Notes under the pieces: generated by a model
Databases searched by the model: none
Told to the model about the DNA's origin: nothing
Seen by the model: the letters and a program-made list of their open reading frames with translations, nothing else
Made by a program: the position numbers and the translations under genes
Shown: piece by piece, positions 9,127 through 17,120 of the stretch
Numbering within the stretch: the first letter of the stretch is position 1
How the letters are laid out: each line of letters opens with the position of its first letter
Assembly: GCF_000710465.2 (NCBI RefSeq)
Contig: NZ_JAIZ01000741.1
Span: 10,554-58,081, forward strand
Length of the DNA stretch: 47,528 bases
Origin: Kitasatospora sp. MBT63
GTDB taxonomy: Bacteria; Actinomycetota; Actinomycetes; Streptomycetales; Streptomycetaceae
Direction: 5' to 3'

Positions 9127-9327
9127 ATGACACAGACCACGTGGACCGAAGCCAGAATCATGCTCCCCGCCACCGAGGGCGGGCACGCCGCAGACCAGGG
9201 TATGACGCGTGTCGGCCCGGAGGGCTGGGTGCACGTCAGGAAGGACGGCGGGGGTTTTGCGTCCTACCCTCCGAAGTCGGTCTTCTCCATCGTCTGGCTG
9301 AGCGACCCGTGGGTCGCGGACCAGTAG
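9127..9327 (+). CDS. Small protein, unknown (66 aa)
   Basis: A short frame with acceptable codon bias encodes a hydrophilic product with WTEARIMLPATEGGHAAD near the start and GWVHVRKDGGG in the middle. The ribosome site is weak (GGAACAG). It is followed 9 bp later by a strong hairpin, which supports a real transcription unit. No family is recognised. Confidence 0.5.
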   Translation: MTQTTWTEARIMLPATEGGHAADQGMTRVGPEGWVHVRKDGGGFASYPPKSVFSIVWLSDPWVADQ

Positions 9328-9335
9328 CGCATGCG

Positions 9336-9365
9336 GAAGGGCCCCGGCGTCCGCCGGGGTCCTTC
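9336..9365 (+). terminator. Hairpin terminator
   Basis: A 14-bp stem (9336-9349 with 9352-9365, one G-T pair) with a very short loop ends in CCTTCTCGTT. It follows the small 66-aa gene and also faces the end of the minus-strand gene at 9425. Confidence 0.7.
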
Positions 9366-9424
9366 TCGTTGCGCTGAGCCGCGCCGCACCGCTGGAGGCG
9401 TCGTTCGCCGGGGCCGCCGGGCCG

Positions 9425-9847
9425 TCAGGCGTGTGGGGCGGCGGGCTTCCCCGGCTGGTGGGCGGCGCCGAGCGGGGCGAGTACGGTCGCGGCCGACGCC
9501 ACCGACTCGGCGAGGAGGGCGGCGGTGCGGCCCGCCTCGTAGAGCTGCTCGCGGGCGTCGCGGGCCGCCCGGAGCGCGTCGTGGGCCGCGTCGTCACCGG
9601 CGCCGCGCTGGGGCCCGATCCGTCCGGCGGCCTGTTCGCTGCTGAGGAACGAGGCCAGCTGGTCGAGGAGTTCGGGCAGCCGGGCGGTCAGCCCCGCGAG
9701 CGCCGCCACGGTCTCCACGGCGTCCGCCGGGTGCACCAGCCCGGGGCGGCCGTCGGGGCCGGTGCTCAGTGCGGCGGACCGGACCAGTTCGGCGGCTTCG
9801 GCGGTCAGTTCCGCGGTGGACAGGTTCACCGGTACGTGGCTGTTCAT
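9425..9847 (-). CDS. Helical hydrophilic protein, unknown
   Basis: The roughly 140-residue product is Ala/Leu-rich and predicted to be almost all helical (ELTAEAAELVRSAAL, AALAGLTARLPELLDQLASF, ARDAREQLYEAGRTAALLAE). It resembles small four-helix or coiled-coil proteins of no known role. Two adjacent ATG codons (9850 and 9847) follow GGAG; the second has the better spacing and is chosen. It lies downstream of the frameshifted gene at 10435 on the same strand. Confidence 0.75.
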   Translation of the reverse strand: MNSHVPVNLSTAELTAEAAELVRSAALSTGPDGRPGLVHPADAVETVAALAGLTARLPELLDQLASFLSSEQAAGRIGPQRGAGDDAAHDALRAARDAREQLYEAGRTAALLAESVASAATVLAPLGAAHQPGKPAAPHA

Positions 9848-9993
9848 CATGGTCTCCTTCGACGGCCGGGCCCGGTGCGGACCCGGGCCCTCGTCTGCCC
9901 CGGCCGGGCGCGATCAGCCACGGGTGGACGGAAGTTGGCCGGGACTCGCCCCCGGCGTGCGGCACCGGCGCGACTTGCGCGGCCCGAGGTCGG

Positions 9994-10435
9994 TCACCGT
10001 GGCGCCGGACGGACGGGGCTGCGGGGACCGGGCGGCCTGTGCTGGTACGGCCGTCGTGGAAGGTCACCGTCCACCCGCCGCCCAGTTCGGCGGCTGGTCG
10101 GCCGGCCGTTGCCGCACCCCGGGCGTGGAACTGCTCCTGCACGGCCGGGGACGGGAAGGCCGAGGAGGCCGGGTCGTCGTGCACCAGGACGGCGTCGAAT
10201 TCGGCGGCCCAGGTGTCGAGGCTTTCGGCCAGGTCGGCGGAGAGGCCCGGCACCGGGTCCTCGGGGGGAGCGATGTCGCCCCTCTCCTCGGGGGCGGTGA
10301 GCCGGAGTGGGTTGCAACCGGAGTCGGCGAGGACCCGGATCGGCTGGGCCTCCGCCGGGGCCGGTCGGCGGGGTCGGGGGCTCCGCCCGGCGGGCGCGGC
10401 CCGCCCTGCGGTGCGCCGGGCGTGGCGGGGTCCAT
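9994..10435 (-). pseudogene. Small conserved protein, apparently frameshifted
   Basis: An ATG at 10435 with GGAG about 9 nt upstream opens a frame (MDPATPGAPQGG) that soon becomes Arg/Ser-rich and unlike coding sequence. The neighbouring frame carries a clearly protein-like segment: IRVLADSGCNPLRL, then ADLAESLDTWAAEFDAVLVH, then DDPASSAFPSPAVQEQFHAR. Adding one C in the run of C residues near 10360 would join the two. This segment resembles a small streptomycete family that I remember only as hypothetical. The 3' limit is uncertain: the good frame runs on into the next gene, and a stop in another frame lies at 9994, so a second indel is possible. Confidence 0.45.
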
Positions 10436-10537
10436 GACTGTCGTCTCCGGGGCAGGGTGTTGCTGCTTCGGGTGGGTGCAGCCCGGGGTGGTGATCGGGC
10501 CCGGCGCCGGGTCCGGGCGCATCCGGACGGCGGGCCG

Positions 10538-11383
10538 TCAGAAGCGCCGCCAGCGGGCCGAGGCGAAGGAGAACACGCCGAACAGCGACAGGCCGAGGGC
10601 GACCAGGACCAGCAGCCACGGCCCGGCCCGGGTGCCCGCGAAGGCCCGGAGGGTGTCGTCGAGCCCCTTGGCCCGGTACGGGTCGAAGCGGACGGCCGCG
10701 GTGACGACGAAGGCGCCCGCCGCAGCGAAGACCGTCCCTCGGGCCGCGTTGCCCGCCACTCCGCAGGCGGTGACCCAGCGCCGGGTCCAGGTGCCCATCC
10801 CCCCGGTGTCCAGTTCCCGCAGGAAGCGGCGGCGGACCGCGCGGACGGCCATGCCGGCCCCCGCCGTCGCGAGGGCGACGCCGGCGGCGCCCAGCAGCCA
10901 CCGGCCGGCGGGCAGGGCGAGGGCGGACGCCGTCCAGTCCCGGGACTGGCTGTCGCCGTCGCCCTGCCCGCCGGCGCCGACCGCGAAGGCGGCGGTCCCC
11001 CAGCTGACGGCGGCGTAGAAGGTGGCGCGGCCCGCATCCATCAGGCATCTGCCCGCTCTTCCGCTCTTGCGTCCGAAGCCCGCGCAGGACACGGCCGAGC
11101 AGGCCCGCCACAGGGCCATGCTCGCGAACCCGGCCACCAGCAGCCAGAGCGCCGCCGCGCCGAACGGTCCGCCTGCGATCTCGCGCAGCGCGCCCTGCCG
11201 GTCGGCCTCCCCTGTACCCCGTCCGAACGCGATTCGAATCGCGAGGGTGCCCACCACGAGGTAGACGACGCCCCGCGCGGTGAACCCGGCCCGTCCGGCC
11301 CACCGCAGCGCCCACGGCCCGGCCTCGTCGACGTCCGGCAGAGCCGAACCCATCTGCTGCGTAAGCCTGTTGGATGGCATCAC
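10538..11383 (-). CDS. DUF1206 six-helix membrane protein
   Basis: The 281-residue protein shows three repeated pairs of membrane helices, each introduced by a conserved R-GxxARGxVxxxxG block: WAGRAGFTARGVVYLVVGTL, then DAGRATFYAAVSWGTAAF, then GVAGNAARGTVFAAAGAFVV. This threefold pattern is diagnostic of DUF1206. A polar, Asp/Gln-rich loop (GGQGDGDSQSRDW) sits before helix 4. The first codon is GTG at 11383 with GGAGG 6 nt upstream; an ATG follows immediately. The function of the family is unknown; it is common in actinobacteria and cyanobacteria. Confidence 0.88.
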   Translation of the reverse strand: MMPSNRLTQQMGSALPDVDEAGPWALRWAGRAGFTARGVVYLVVGTLAIRIAFGRGTGEADRQGALREIAGGPFGAAALWLLVAGFASMALWRACSAVSCAGFGRKSGRAGRCLMDAGRATFYAAVSWGTAAFAVGAGGQGDGDSQSRDWTASALALPAGRWLLGAAGVALATAGAGMAVRAVRRRFLRELDTGGMGTWTRRWVTACGVAGNAARGTVFAAAGAFVVTAAVRFDPYRAKGLDDTLRAFAGTRAGPWLLVLVALGLSLFGVFSFASARWRRF

Positions 11384-11621
11384 GGGGCCCCTCCGGTGGC
11401 CGGGCGCACCGCGCGTCCGCGCGGCTTGCCGGGGCGCGTCTGCCCGCGATGGCGGCGGTCACACCGAGCCTCCGGGTCGGCGGCGGCGGGCCGCGGCGGC
11501 AGGCGGGCCGGACCGGCGAGCGGCCCGACCGCCTTGACTTCAACCTCACTTCAGCTTCTAGGTTCAATCATGTGCCCCGGAACCCTCCGGCGGCAGCCGG
11601 CCGAGCGCGAGGAGAACCACC

Positions 11622-12143
11622 ATGTCAGGGACCGGAACCGCAGCCGCCTTCGAGGTACCCGAGCGCTACCGCCGGGCCGTGGTCCCGCACATCATGGTCG
11701 ACGACGCGGTTGCGGCGATCGAGTTCTACCGGCACGCGTTCGGCGCGCGCGAGGACGTCCGGATCGACGCTCCGGGGGGCGGGGTCCTGCATGCGGAGAT
11801 CAGCATCGGCGGGTCGGTGCTGATGCTGGGCGACGCCGGGGCGGCGGAGGCGGGGTCCGGCTCCTTCGCGCCGCCGCCCGTGCTCGGCGGCGGGACCTCC
11901 GTCATGCTGCACGTGTTCGTGCCGGACGTGGACGCGCTCGCGGAGCGCGCGGCGGCGGCGGGCGCCGAGGTCCTCCAGCCGCCGACGGACATGTTCCACG
12001 GTGACCGGACCGTCATCCTGAAGGACCCGTCGGGCCACCTGTGGGTGTTCCTGACCCACCTGGAGGACCTCTCCGCACAGGAGCTCGCCCGCCGGTCGGC
12101 CACCGCCGCGACGGCCAACGGCCAACGGCCAACTGAGGGCTGA
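11622..12143 (+). CDS. VOC/PhnB-like glyoxalase-fold protein
   Basis: The 173-residue product has one vicinal-oxygen-chelate module pair: VVPHIMVDDAVAAIEFYRHA at the start and DRTVILKDPSGHLWVFLTHL near the end, the usual paired beta-alpha-beta-beta-beta signatures of PhnB-type proteins. The family includes dioxygenases and resistance proteins; no substrate can be given. GAGGAG sits 8 nt before the ATG. The last codons include three tandem copies of a 7-bp unit (GGCCAAC) at about 12111-12132. Confidence 0.85.
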   Translation: MSGTGTAAAFEVPERYRRAVVPHIMVDDAVAAIEFYRHAFGAREDVRIDAPGGGVLHAEISIGGSVLMLGDAGAAEAGSGSFAPPPVLGGGTSVMLHVFVPDVDALAERAAAAGAEVLQPPTDMFHGDRTVILKDPSGHLWVFLTHLEDLSAQELARRSATAATANGQRPTEG

Positions 12144-12173
12144 CGGCTACCGGCTCGACCCCGGGTGCGCGGC

Positions 12174-12848
12174 TCAGCGCTGTGGGGCGACCAGGCCCAG
12201 CTCGTACGCGGTGATGACGAGTTGGACCCGGTCCCGGGCACCGAGTTTGGTGAACAGCCGTGAGACGTGGGACTTGGCGGTGGCCACGGTGATGAAGAGG
12301 TCCTCGGCGATCTCGGCGTTGGAGCGACCGCTGCCGACCAGGGTCAGCACCTCCCGTTCGCGGTCGGTGATGGCCTCCGTCAGCAGTGCCCGGTCGGCAC
12401 CGCCGTGGGCCGGGAGCACGGTTCCGGGGCGGCCGAGGAAGTCGGCGATCAGGCGGCGGGTGACGCCCGGGGCGAGCAGCGCGTCCCCTGCCGCGACCAC
12501 CCGGACCGCGGCGAGGATGTCGTCCACGGCCATGTCCTTGACCGCGAAGCCGCTCGCTCCGGCGCGGAGTGCGGCGTGGACGTGCTCGTCCTCGTCGAAG
12601 GTGGTCAGGATCAGGACCCGGGTGGCCGCCGAGGCGCCGGTGACCCGGCGGGTGGCCTCGATGCCGTCCATGCCGGGCATCCGGATGTCCATCACCACCA
12701 CGTCCGGGGCGGTCTCGGCGGCCAGCCGGACGGCCTCGGCTCCGTTGGCGGCCTCGCCGACGACCTCCAGGTCCGGGTGGTCGGCCATGATCACCCGCAG
12801 GCCGGAGCGGAGCAGCGGCTGGTCGTCGGCGAGGAGGACCCGGATCAC
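12174..12848 (-). CDS. NarL/LuxR-family response regulator
   Basis: The 224-residue regulator has a receiver domain (about 1-120) with the acidic pair D8/D9, the phosphoacceptor D54 in VVVMDIRMPGMDG and the switch Thr in ILTTFDEDEHV. It ends in a LuxR-type helix-turn-helix (about 155-215: LTEAITDREREVLTLVG, then RSNAEIAEDLFITVATAKSH). Its start overlaps the stop of the upstream kinase by 4 nt (ATGA), so the two are translationally coupled and form a two-component pair. The target genes are not known; autoregulation or control of a neighbour is possible. Confidence 0.93.
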   Translation of the reverse strand: MIRVLLADDQPLLRSGLRVIMADHPDLEVVGEAANGAEAVRLAAETAPDVVVMDIRMPGMDGIEATRRVTGASAATRVLILTTFDEDEHVHAALRAGASGFAVKDMAVDDILAAVRVVAAGDALLAPGVTRRLIADFLGRPGTVLPAHGGADRALLTEAITDREREVLTLVGSGRSNAEIAEDLFITVATAKSHVSRLFTKLGARDRVQLVITAYELGLVAPQR

Positions 12849-14080
12849 CCGGCAACCGCCGGGCCGTGGGTGTCGGCGGGCAGCGGCAGCCTGGCCGCCA
12901 CCCGGAAGCCGCCCTCCGCGCGCGGTCCGGCGCTGAACGCGCCGTGCAGCAGGGCGACCCGCTCCCGCATCCCGATGATGCCGAACCCGTGTGCCGCGCC
13001 GGGGTGTTGGGCCCCGCGCCCGTCGTCGACGACCTCCACCAGCAGTTCCCCGTCCCCGTGCTCGACGGTCACCCGGCAGTGCGTGGTGGCCGCGTGGCGG
13101 ACCACGTTGGTCAGCGCCTCCTGGACGATACGGTAGGCGGACAGGTCGATCTCGGCCGGGATCGGGCGCTGGTCGCCGCTGCGGTGCACCTCCACCCGCA
13201 CACCCGCGTCGGCGGTCGCCGCGGCCAGCCGGTCCAGGTCGGCGAGGCCCGGTACGGGCGCCGCGGAGGCCGGGCCGGCGCCGGTCGGGTCGGCCTGACG
13301 GAGCGCCACCAGGGTGCGCCGCAGGCCCGCGAGGGTCTCCCGGCCGGTGGCCTCGATCGCCCTCAGCGCCTCCCGGGCCTCGGCGGGCTGGGTCTCGATG
13401 ACCCGGCTGCCGACGCCGGCCTGGATCGCGATGATGCCGATGCTGTGCGCCACCATGTCGTGCAACTCCCGCGCGATCCTGAGCCGTTCGGCGGTGACGG
13501 CCTCGGCCACCGCCTGCCGGCGCAGGGCCGCCCCGTGCTCCCGTCGCTCACGGACGAGCAGCCCGACCACGTACGCGGTGACCATCCCCAGCAGCGCGAC
13601 CACGCTGATGGCGACCAGCCGGTCGGGGCCGTAGGCGAAGCCCCCGGCGGTCAGCAGTTGCACGGCGGCGGAGACGGCGGCGGCGGCGAGCACGACCGGA
13701 CGGGTCCGGGTGGCGGCGACGAAGCCGAGGGCGATGTCGGCCGCCAGGAAGGCCAGGAACCGGTCCGGCTGGCGGACGTCGCGGCTCAGCACCACCAGCA
13801 TGAGCGAGCCGGTCAACGTCAACGCCAGCGCCAGCAGCGGCCTTTGGCGCAGCACACCGGTCAGCAGGCCGACCGCCAGCACCGCAGCCAGGCCCTGGAA
13901 GGTCCCGGAGACGCTCGGTGCGCCGGTCGGCAGAAGCAGGACCGTGAGGGCGTACAGCAGGCTCCCGCCCCAGAGCGCGGGCCACCCGGCCGCCACCGGC
14001 CCGGGTCTCCCCTGCGGGCCGTTGCGGCGGGCGGCGACGGCGGGCTCGGCGTCGGTGCGGGTACGGGTGGTGGTGTCCAT
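12845..14080 (-). CDS. Sensor histidine kinase (DesK/HisKA_3 type)
   Basis: The 411-residue membrane kinase has about five or six hydrophobic segments in residues 35-175 and a short charged linker (VRERREHGAALRRQAVAEA). The dimerisation/phosphoacceptor helix is RIARELHDMVAHSIG with His at about 207. The GHKL ATPase domain contains EALTNVVRHAATTHCRV and the G-box GAAHGFGIIGMRERVALL. It has no periplasmic sensor domain, so it probably senses through the membrane helices. It shares a 4-nt overlap with the downstream regulator gene. Confidence 0.93.
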   Translation of the reverse strand: MDTTTRTRTDAEPAVAARRNGPQGRPGPVAAGWPALWGGSLLYALTVLLLPTGAPSVSGTFQGLAAVLAVGLLTGVLRQRPLLALALTLTGSLMLVVLSRDVRQPDRFLAFLAADIALGFVAATRTRPVVLAAAAVSAAVQLLTAGGFAYGPDRLVAISVVALLGMVTAYVVGLLVRERREHGAALRRQAVAEAVTAERLRIARELHDMVAHSIGIIAIQAGVGSRVIETQPAEAREALRAIEATGRETLAGLRRTLVALRQADPTGAGPASAAPVPGLADLDRLAAATADAGVRVEVHRSGDQRPIPAEIDLSAYRIVQEALTNVVRHAATTHCRVTVEHGDGELLVEVVDDGRGAQHPGAAHGFGIIGMRERVALLHGAFSAGPRAEGGFRVAARLPLPADTHGPAVAG

Positions 14081-14237
14081 GCCGGGACCCTAGACGCGCC
14101 GCCCGCGGCCGGGCATCCGCCCCGGGGTGTAAGCCCAGGGGATGGCCGGGGCCCGGCGATTGCCGTCCATGGCGGGAGGCCGGCGGGCCAACGACCAGCG
14201 GGCCAGCGGGCCGGCGGCCGCGGTACGGCGTTCCGGC

Positions 14238-14277
14238 GGTCTGCGGCGGTCTGTGCCGGTCTGTGCCGGTCTGTGCG
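14238..14277 (+). repeat. 10-bp tandem repeat, four copies
   Basis: The unit GGTCTGTGCC (first copy GGTCTGCGGC, last ending in G) is repeated four times head to tail directly upstream of the membrane-protein remnant. It reads through all three frames and probably arose by slippage. Confidence 0.8.
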
Positions 14278-14496
14278 CCGACCGGGCTGGGGTTCGGGGT
14301 GCTGATCCGGCACAGCGCGGTCACCGTCGACCAGGCCATGGTGGTGACCGCGTGGCGGCACCTGGTGCAGAACCGGGGCCCGTTGCCCGGCGGTCTCGCC
14401 TTCTCCCCGACGGCGGCGGGCTCGTGGGCGGTGTACCTGCTGTGGCCGCCGACCGCGGTCACCGTCGCGGTACGGGTGGTCGGGCGCCGCGACGTG
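14263..14496 (+). pseudogene. Truncated membrane-protein remnant (possibly PAP2-like)
   Basis: In this frame almost every codon ends in G or C, the hallmark of real coding DNA in this genome. The product has the segments FGVLIRHSAVTVDQA, WRHLVQNRGPLPG and SWAVYLLWPPTAVTVAVRVV. The pattern of a charged amphipathic helix followed by a membrane helix recalls the N-terminal region of PAP2-family phosphatases, but no catalytic motif is present. The frame then runs without a stop into the 3' end of the convergent gene at 14512, so the rest of the gene appears to have been lost. There is no obvious start or ribosome site. Confidence 0.4.
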
Positions 14497-14511
14497 TGTG
14501 GCGTCCCCCGC

Positions 14512-14964
14512 TCACCGCGGCGCGCGCCGACGGGGCCCGGCGGGGATCCGGACCCGGAAGCGGCCGTCCACCGGGTCCACGGTGGCGGGCAGGAGCCGGC
14601 CCACCCGCAGCCCGGAGTGCGCCGACCGGCCCCAGGCCGCCTCGAAGGGCCGGAAGCCGGGGCCGCTGATCCGTACCCTGAGCCGGACGCCGTCCACCTC
14701 GCCGTCCCAGGGGATGGTGGTGAGCGCGATCACCTCGGCGGTCGCGGCGGACCCGGACCGGTCGAGGCTCCGGTTGTCCGCGCGTTCCCGGCGGGTGCGG
14801 ACGATCACGCCGATCCCGAGCGGCGTCATGACCAGGGTGAAGCCGGCACCCACGATCAGCAGCGCCGTCCCGGCGGTCACCGAGCCGGCCAGCAGGGCCG
14901 GTCCCAGCAGGGCCGTCGCCGCCCCGACCAGGTGGCGCAGCAGTGCGCCCACCGGACCGACCAC
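14512..14964 (-). CDS. Two-helix membrane protein with C-terminal beta domain, unknown
   Basis: About 150 residues from a GTG at 14964 (a second GTG lies at 14952; neither has a clear ribosome site, so the start is tentative). Two membrane helices (ATALLGPALLAGSVTAGTAL, then VGAGFTLVMTPLGIGVIV) are followed by a basic stretch (RTRRERADNRS) and a beta-rich domain ending in RVGRLLPATVDPVDGRFRVR. That last block resembles the C-terminal block of the next gene upstream (15027-15446), hinting at related domains. The pair is separated by 62 bp and is probably cotranscribed. Confidence 0.65.
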   Translation of the reverse strand: MVGPVGALLRHLVGAATALLGPALLAGSVTAGTALLIVGAGFTLVMTPLGIGVIVRTRRERADNRSLDRSGSAATAEVIALTTIPWDGEVDGVRLRVRISGPGFRPFEAAWGRSAHSGLRVGRLLPATVDPVDGRFRVRIPAGPRRRAPR

Positions 14965-15026
14965 GGGGACCGGCGTCCGCCCGGGCTGCCCGCCCCCGGC
15001 CGGTACCCGGGCCGGTCGACCGGTGG

Positions 15027-15446
15027 TCAGGCCAGGCCCGCGTACAGGAATCCGCCCGGGTTGGCGGGGTCGGGCAGCAGCAGCACCTGGTCGCCGGCCC
15101 GCGGGATCTGCAGCTTGGACACCAGGGTGCGCAGGGTCAGCTGGTCCTGCGTCGGGCCACTCGGCCGGACCACCAGGTCGACGACCGGGTCGTAGTTGAC
15201 CAGGCGGCCGGTGTCGGCGATCGAGACCACGACGGCGGGGACGGTGGGCGCCCCGGCGGCAAGCAGTTGCTGGACCTCGCCGGCCGACCGGTGGCCGGCG
15301 ATGGACTGCTGGATCGCGGCGAAGTCCTGGCCGCCGACGAAGGCCTTGGTCATCCGGCCGTAGAACCCCTTGCCCTCGGCGATCTGCCCGACGATCTCCT
15401 CGGCCTTCTCCTCGCGGCTCCTGCGGCCCTTGCCGAAGATTCCCAT
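15027..15446 (-). CDS. Small basic/beta protein, unknown
   Basis: The 139-residue protein starts MGIFGKGRRSREEKAEEI, a positively charged amphipathic N-terminus, followed by a helical segment (FAAIQQSIAGHRSAGEVQQL) and a beta-rich domain (VPAVVVSIADTGRLVNYDPV). The last block, QIPRAGDQVLLLPDPANPGG, matches a common actinobacterial pattern in which a Gly-turn precedes LPxxxDPxxP. No enzyme motif is visible. It starts divergently from the CHAT cassette, 138 bp away, and heads a two-gene unit with 14512-14964. Confidence 0.75.
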   Translation of the reverse strand: MGIFGKGRRSREEKAEEIVGQIAEGKGFYGRMTKAFVGGQDFAAIQQSIAGHRSAGEVQQLLAAGAPTVPAVVVSIADTGRLVNYDPVVDLVVRPSGPTQDQLTLRTLVSKLQIPRAGDQVLLLPDPANPGGFLYAGLA

Positions 15447-15565
15447 GTCTCTGCGTTCCTCTCTGTGCCACCTGCTCGGTGTCCGATGCCGTGGACGCTA
15501 ATCGGCCCGCCGCGCCTACCGATCCCAGGTTCCGGGCCGTGGGGCCCCGGCGTCGGTGATCACCG

Positions 15566-15584
15566 GGCGCCGTACCCTGGGCCC
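15566..15584 (+). promoter_or_regulatory. Possible leaderless-type -10 box
   Basis: TACCCT lies 6 nt upstream of the ATG of the first cassette gene, the distance expected if transcription starts at the ATG itself. There is no Shine-Dalgarno sequence, and no good -35 element is seen. Confidence 0.3.
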
Positions 15585-17120
15585 ATGGACTCACCCAGCG
15601 GGCCGACCGGGACCTGCGTCCCGCGTGCCATGGTCATCGACCGTGCCTGGCGTGCGCTCGGGCCGGGGTTGGAGCCGCTCAGCGGGCCGGGCGGCAGCCC
15701 GCTGACCCGGACCGTGAAGCTGATCCTGCTGCCGCTGGTGGTCCGGCCGTCGCTGCACACCTCGCTGGCGGCGGACTTCCTGGAACCTTCGCAGGCCGCC
15801 GAGTTGGAACGGCTGATCCAGGAGGCCGGCGGGTGTCTGGCGGCGACCGCCGCCTGGTTCACGCTGCTCAAACGGGCCCGGCGGGCGCTCGGGATCGTCG
15901 CGGGCAACCCTCAGGACCTGTACTTCCAGCGCTGCTTCGAGCTGGCCACCGTGCACGGGGCCCCCGCACCCGGCGCCTCGGCGCCTGCTTCCCCCGCGCC
16001 CGGCGCCCCCTCGTCCCGCGCCTCGGCGCCCGGTGCCTCGGTGCGCACTGCGGAGGGCATGGCCCGGGCCGCCGTCCGCGAGATCGCGGAGGCGGGCGGC
16101 GGACGCACGGTGGACGCGCTCAGGGAGCACCTCGCCGATCCGGACCGCCGCGCCGCGCTCGACCGGACCCTGCTCGCGGCTTGGGAGGCACGGGAGTTGA
16201 CGCCGCCGGGCGACCTGGCGGCTGTCTCGGCGCTGGCGGCGCTAACGGCGCTGGCGGCCGAGGTGCTCGACGCGTGCGGCGCGCCGAGCACCGGGCCCGA
16301 CCCGACCAGCACCACCGGCGCCAGCACCGGCACCGGCACTCCGGACCGGACGGGCGCGGCGGGCGCGGCGGGCGCGGCGGCCTTCGCCGAACTGGTCGAC
16401 AGCGGGTCGGGCAGTGCGCTCGGCCGGGCGCTGTGGGCGGGCCACGCGGACGCCCTGTGGGGGCGCGCGGACCTGCCCCCGCACCTGGAGCTGACCGCCC
16501 ACCGGGTGCCGCCTCGTCCGGAGCCCGGCCGTGGCGCGTCGACCGCGACCCTTCCGCCGCCGCTCGACCGCACCCTGTTCGAGCGGGTGTTCACCGTCCT
16601 CCAGTCCTCGGGGCGGGACGCGGACCTGCCGCCCGTGCCGGAGCTGGTACGGCGCGAGGTCGGCCGAAGCTGCGGGCCGCTCGGCCTCGGTGACGAGAGC
16701 TTGCGGGTGGCCGTGGTCCTCGGTGGCTGCCTCGCGGTCGGCCTGGACCCGCTGGGTTCCGGGCGGCCGCCGGGGCCAGGGACCGCCGCCCACCGGCTGG
16801 TGAACCGCCGCTGGCAGCGCGAGGCGTCGGTCCTGCGGGCCCGCCGGATGACCACCGCACCCGACCCGGACGGCGGCACGCTCGCCGCACTCGCAGCGGA
16901 GCTGCGCAGCCCCTGGGTGGCCTACCTGCGCCGGCTCTGGGTCAGGCTGCACGGACGCGATGTGCGCGAGGCCCCGCTGGACGGCCCGGCCTCCGCGTGG
17001 GAACTGCTCGACGGGGTGGCCCGCTCGGTGCTGATGGACCACCGCGGCCGGGTGCGCAACGCCCTGCGCGCCCTCTCGGCGCCCGCCGTACCGCAGTTCG
17101 TCGAGGCGAGGAGCGCCTGA
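15585..17120 (+). CDS. CHAT-cassette protein 1, unknown (511 aa)
   Basis: First gene of a four-gene cassette. The product is mostly helical. It has an N-terminal domain (about 16-125: MVIDRAWRALGPG, then LERLIQEAGGCLAATAAWF), a Pro/Ala/Ser-rich linker (about 126-155), a middle domain (about 160-250) and a C-terminal domain (about 320-511). I see no nucleotide-binding, protease or nuclease motif. The conserved-looking part LYFQRCFELATVHG is followed at once by low-complexity sequence encoded at 15955-16045. The stop overlaps the start of the next gene (TGATG). It may be a substrate, adaptor or effector of the CHAT peptidase; this is inference from position only. The start at 15585 may be leaderless; an alternative ATG lies 15 codons later. 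Confidence 0.8.
   Translation: MDSPSGPTGTCVPRAMVIDRAWRALGPGLEPLSGPGGSPLTRTVKLILLPLVVRPSLHTSLAADFLEPSQAAELERLIQEAGGCLAATAAWFTLLKRARRALGIVAGNPQDLYFQRCFELATVHGAPAPGASAPASPAPGAPSSRASAPGASVRTAEGMARAAVREIAEAGGGRTVDALREHLADPDRRAALDRTLLAAWEARELTPPGDLAAVSALAALTALAAEVLDACGAPSTGPDPTSTTGASTGTGTPDRTGAAGAAGAAAFAELVDSGSGSALGRALWAGHADALWGRADLPPHLELTAHRVPPRPEPGRGASTATLPPPLDRTLFERVFTVLQSSGRDADLPPVPELVRREVGRSCGPLGLGDESLRVAVVLGGCLAVGLDPLGSGRPPGPGTAAHRLVNRRWQREASVLRARRMTTAPDPDGGTLAALAAELRSPWVAYLRRLWVRLHGRDVREAPLDGPASAWELLDGVARSVLMDHRGRVRNALRALSAPAVPQFVEARSA

Larger units (their letters stand above)
14081..14511. other. Spacer containing a tandem repeat and a coding remnant
   Basis: This 430-bp stretch lies between divergent and convergent genes. 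It holds a 10-bp tandem repeat (14238-14277) and a plus-strand remnant (14263-14496). The first 150 bp show nothing recognisable. Confidence 0.6.
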
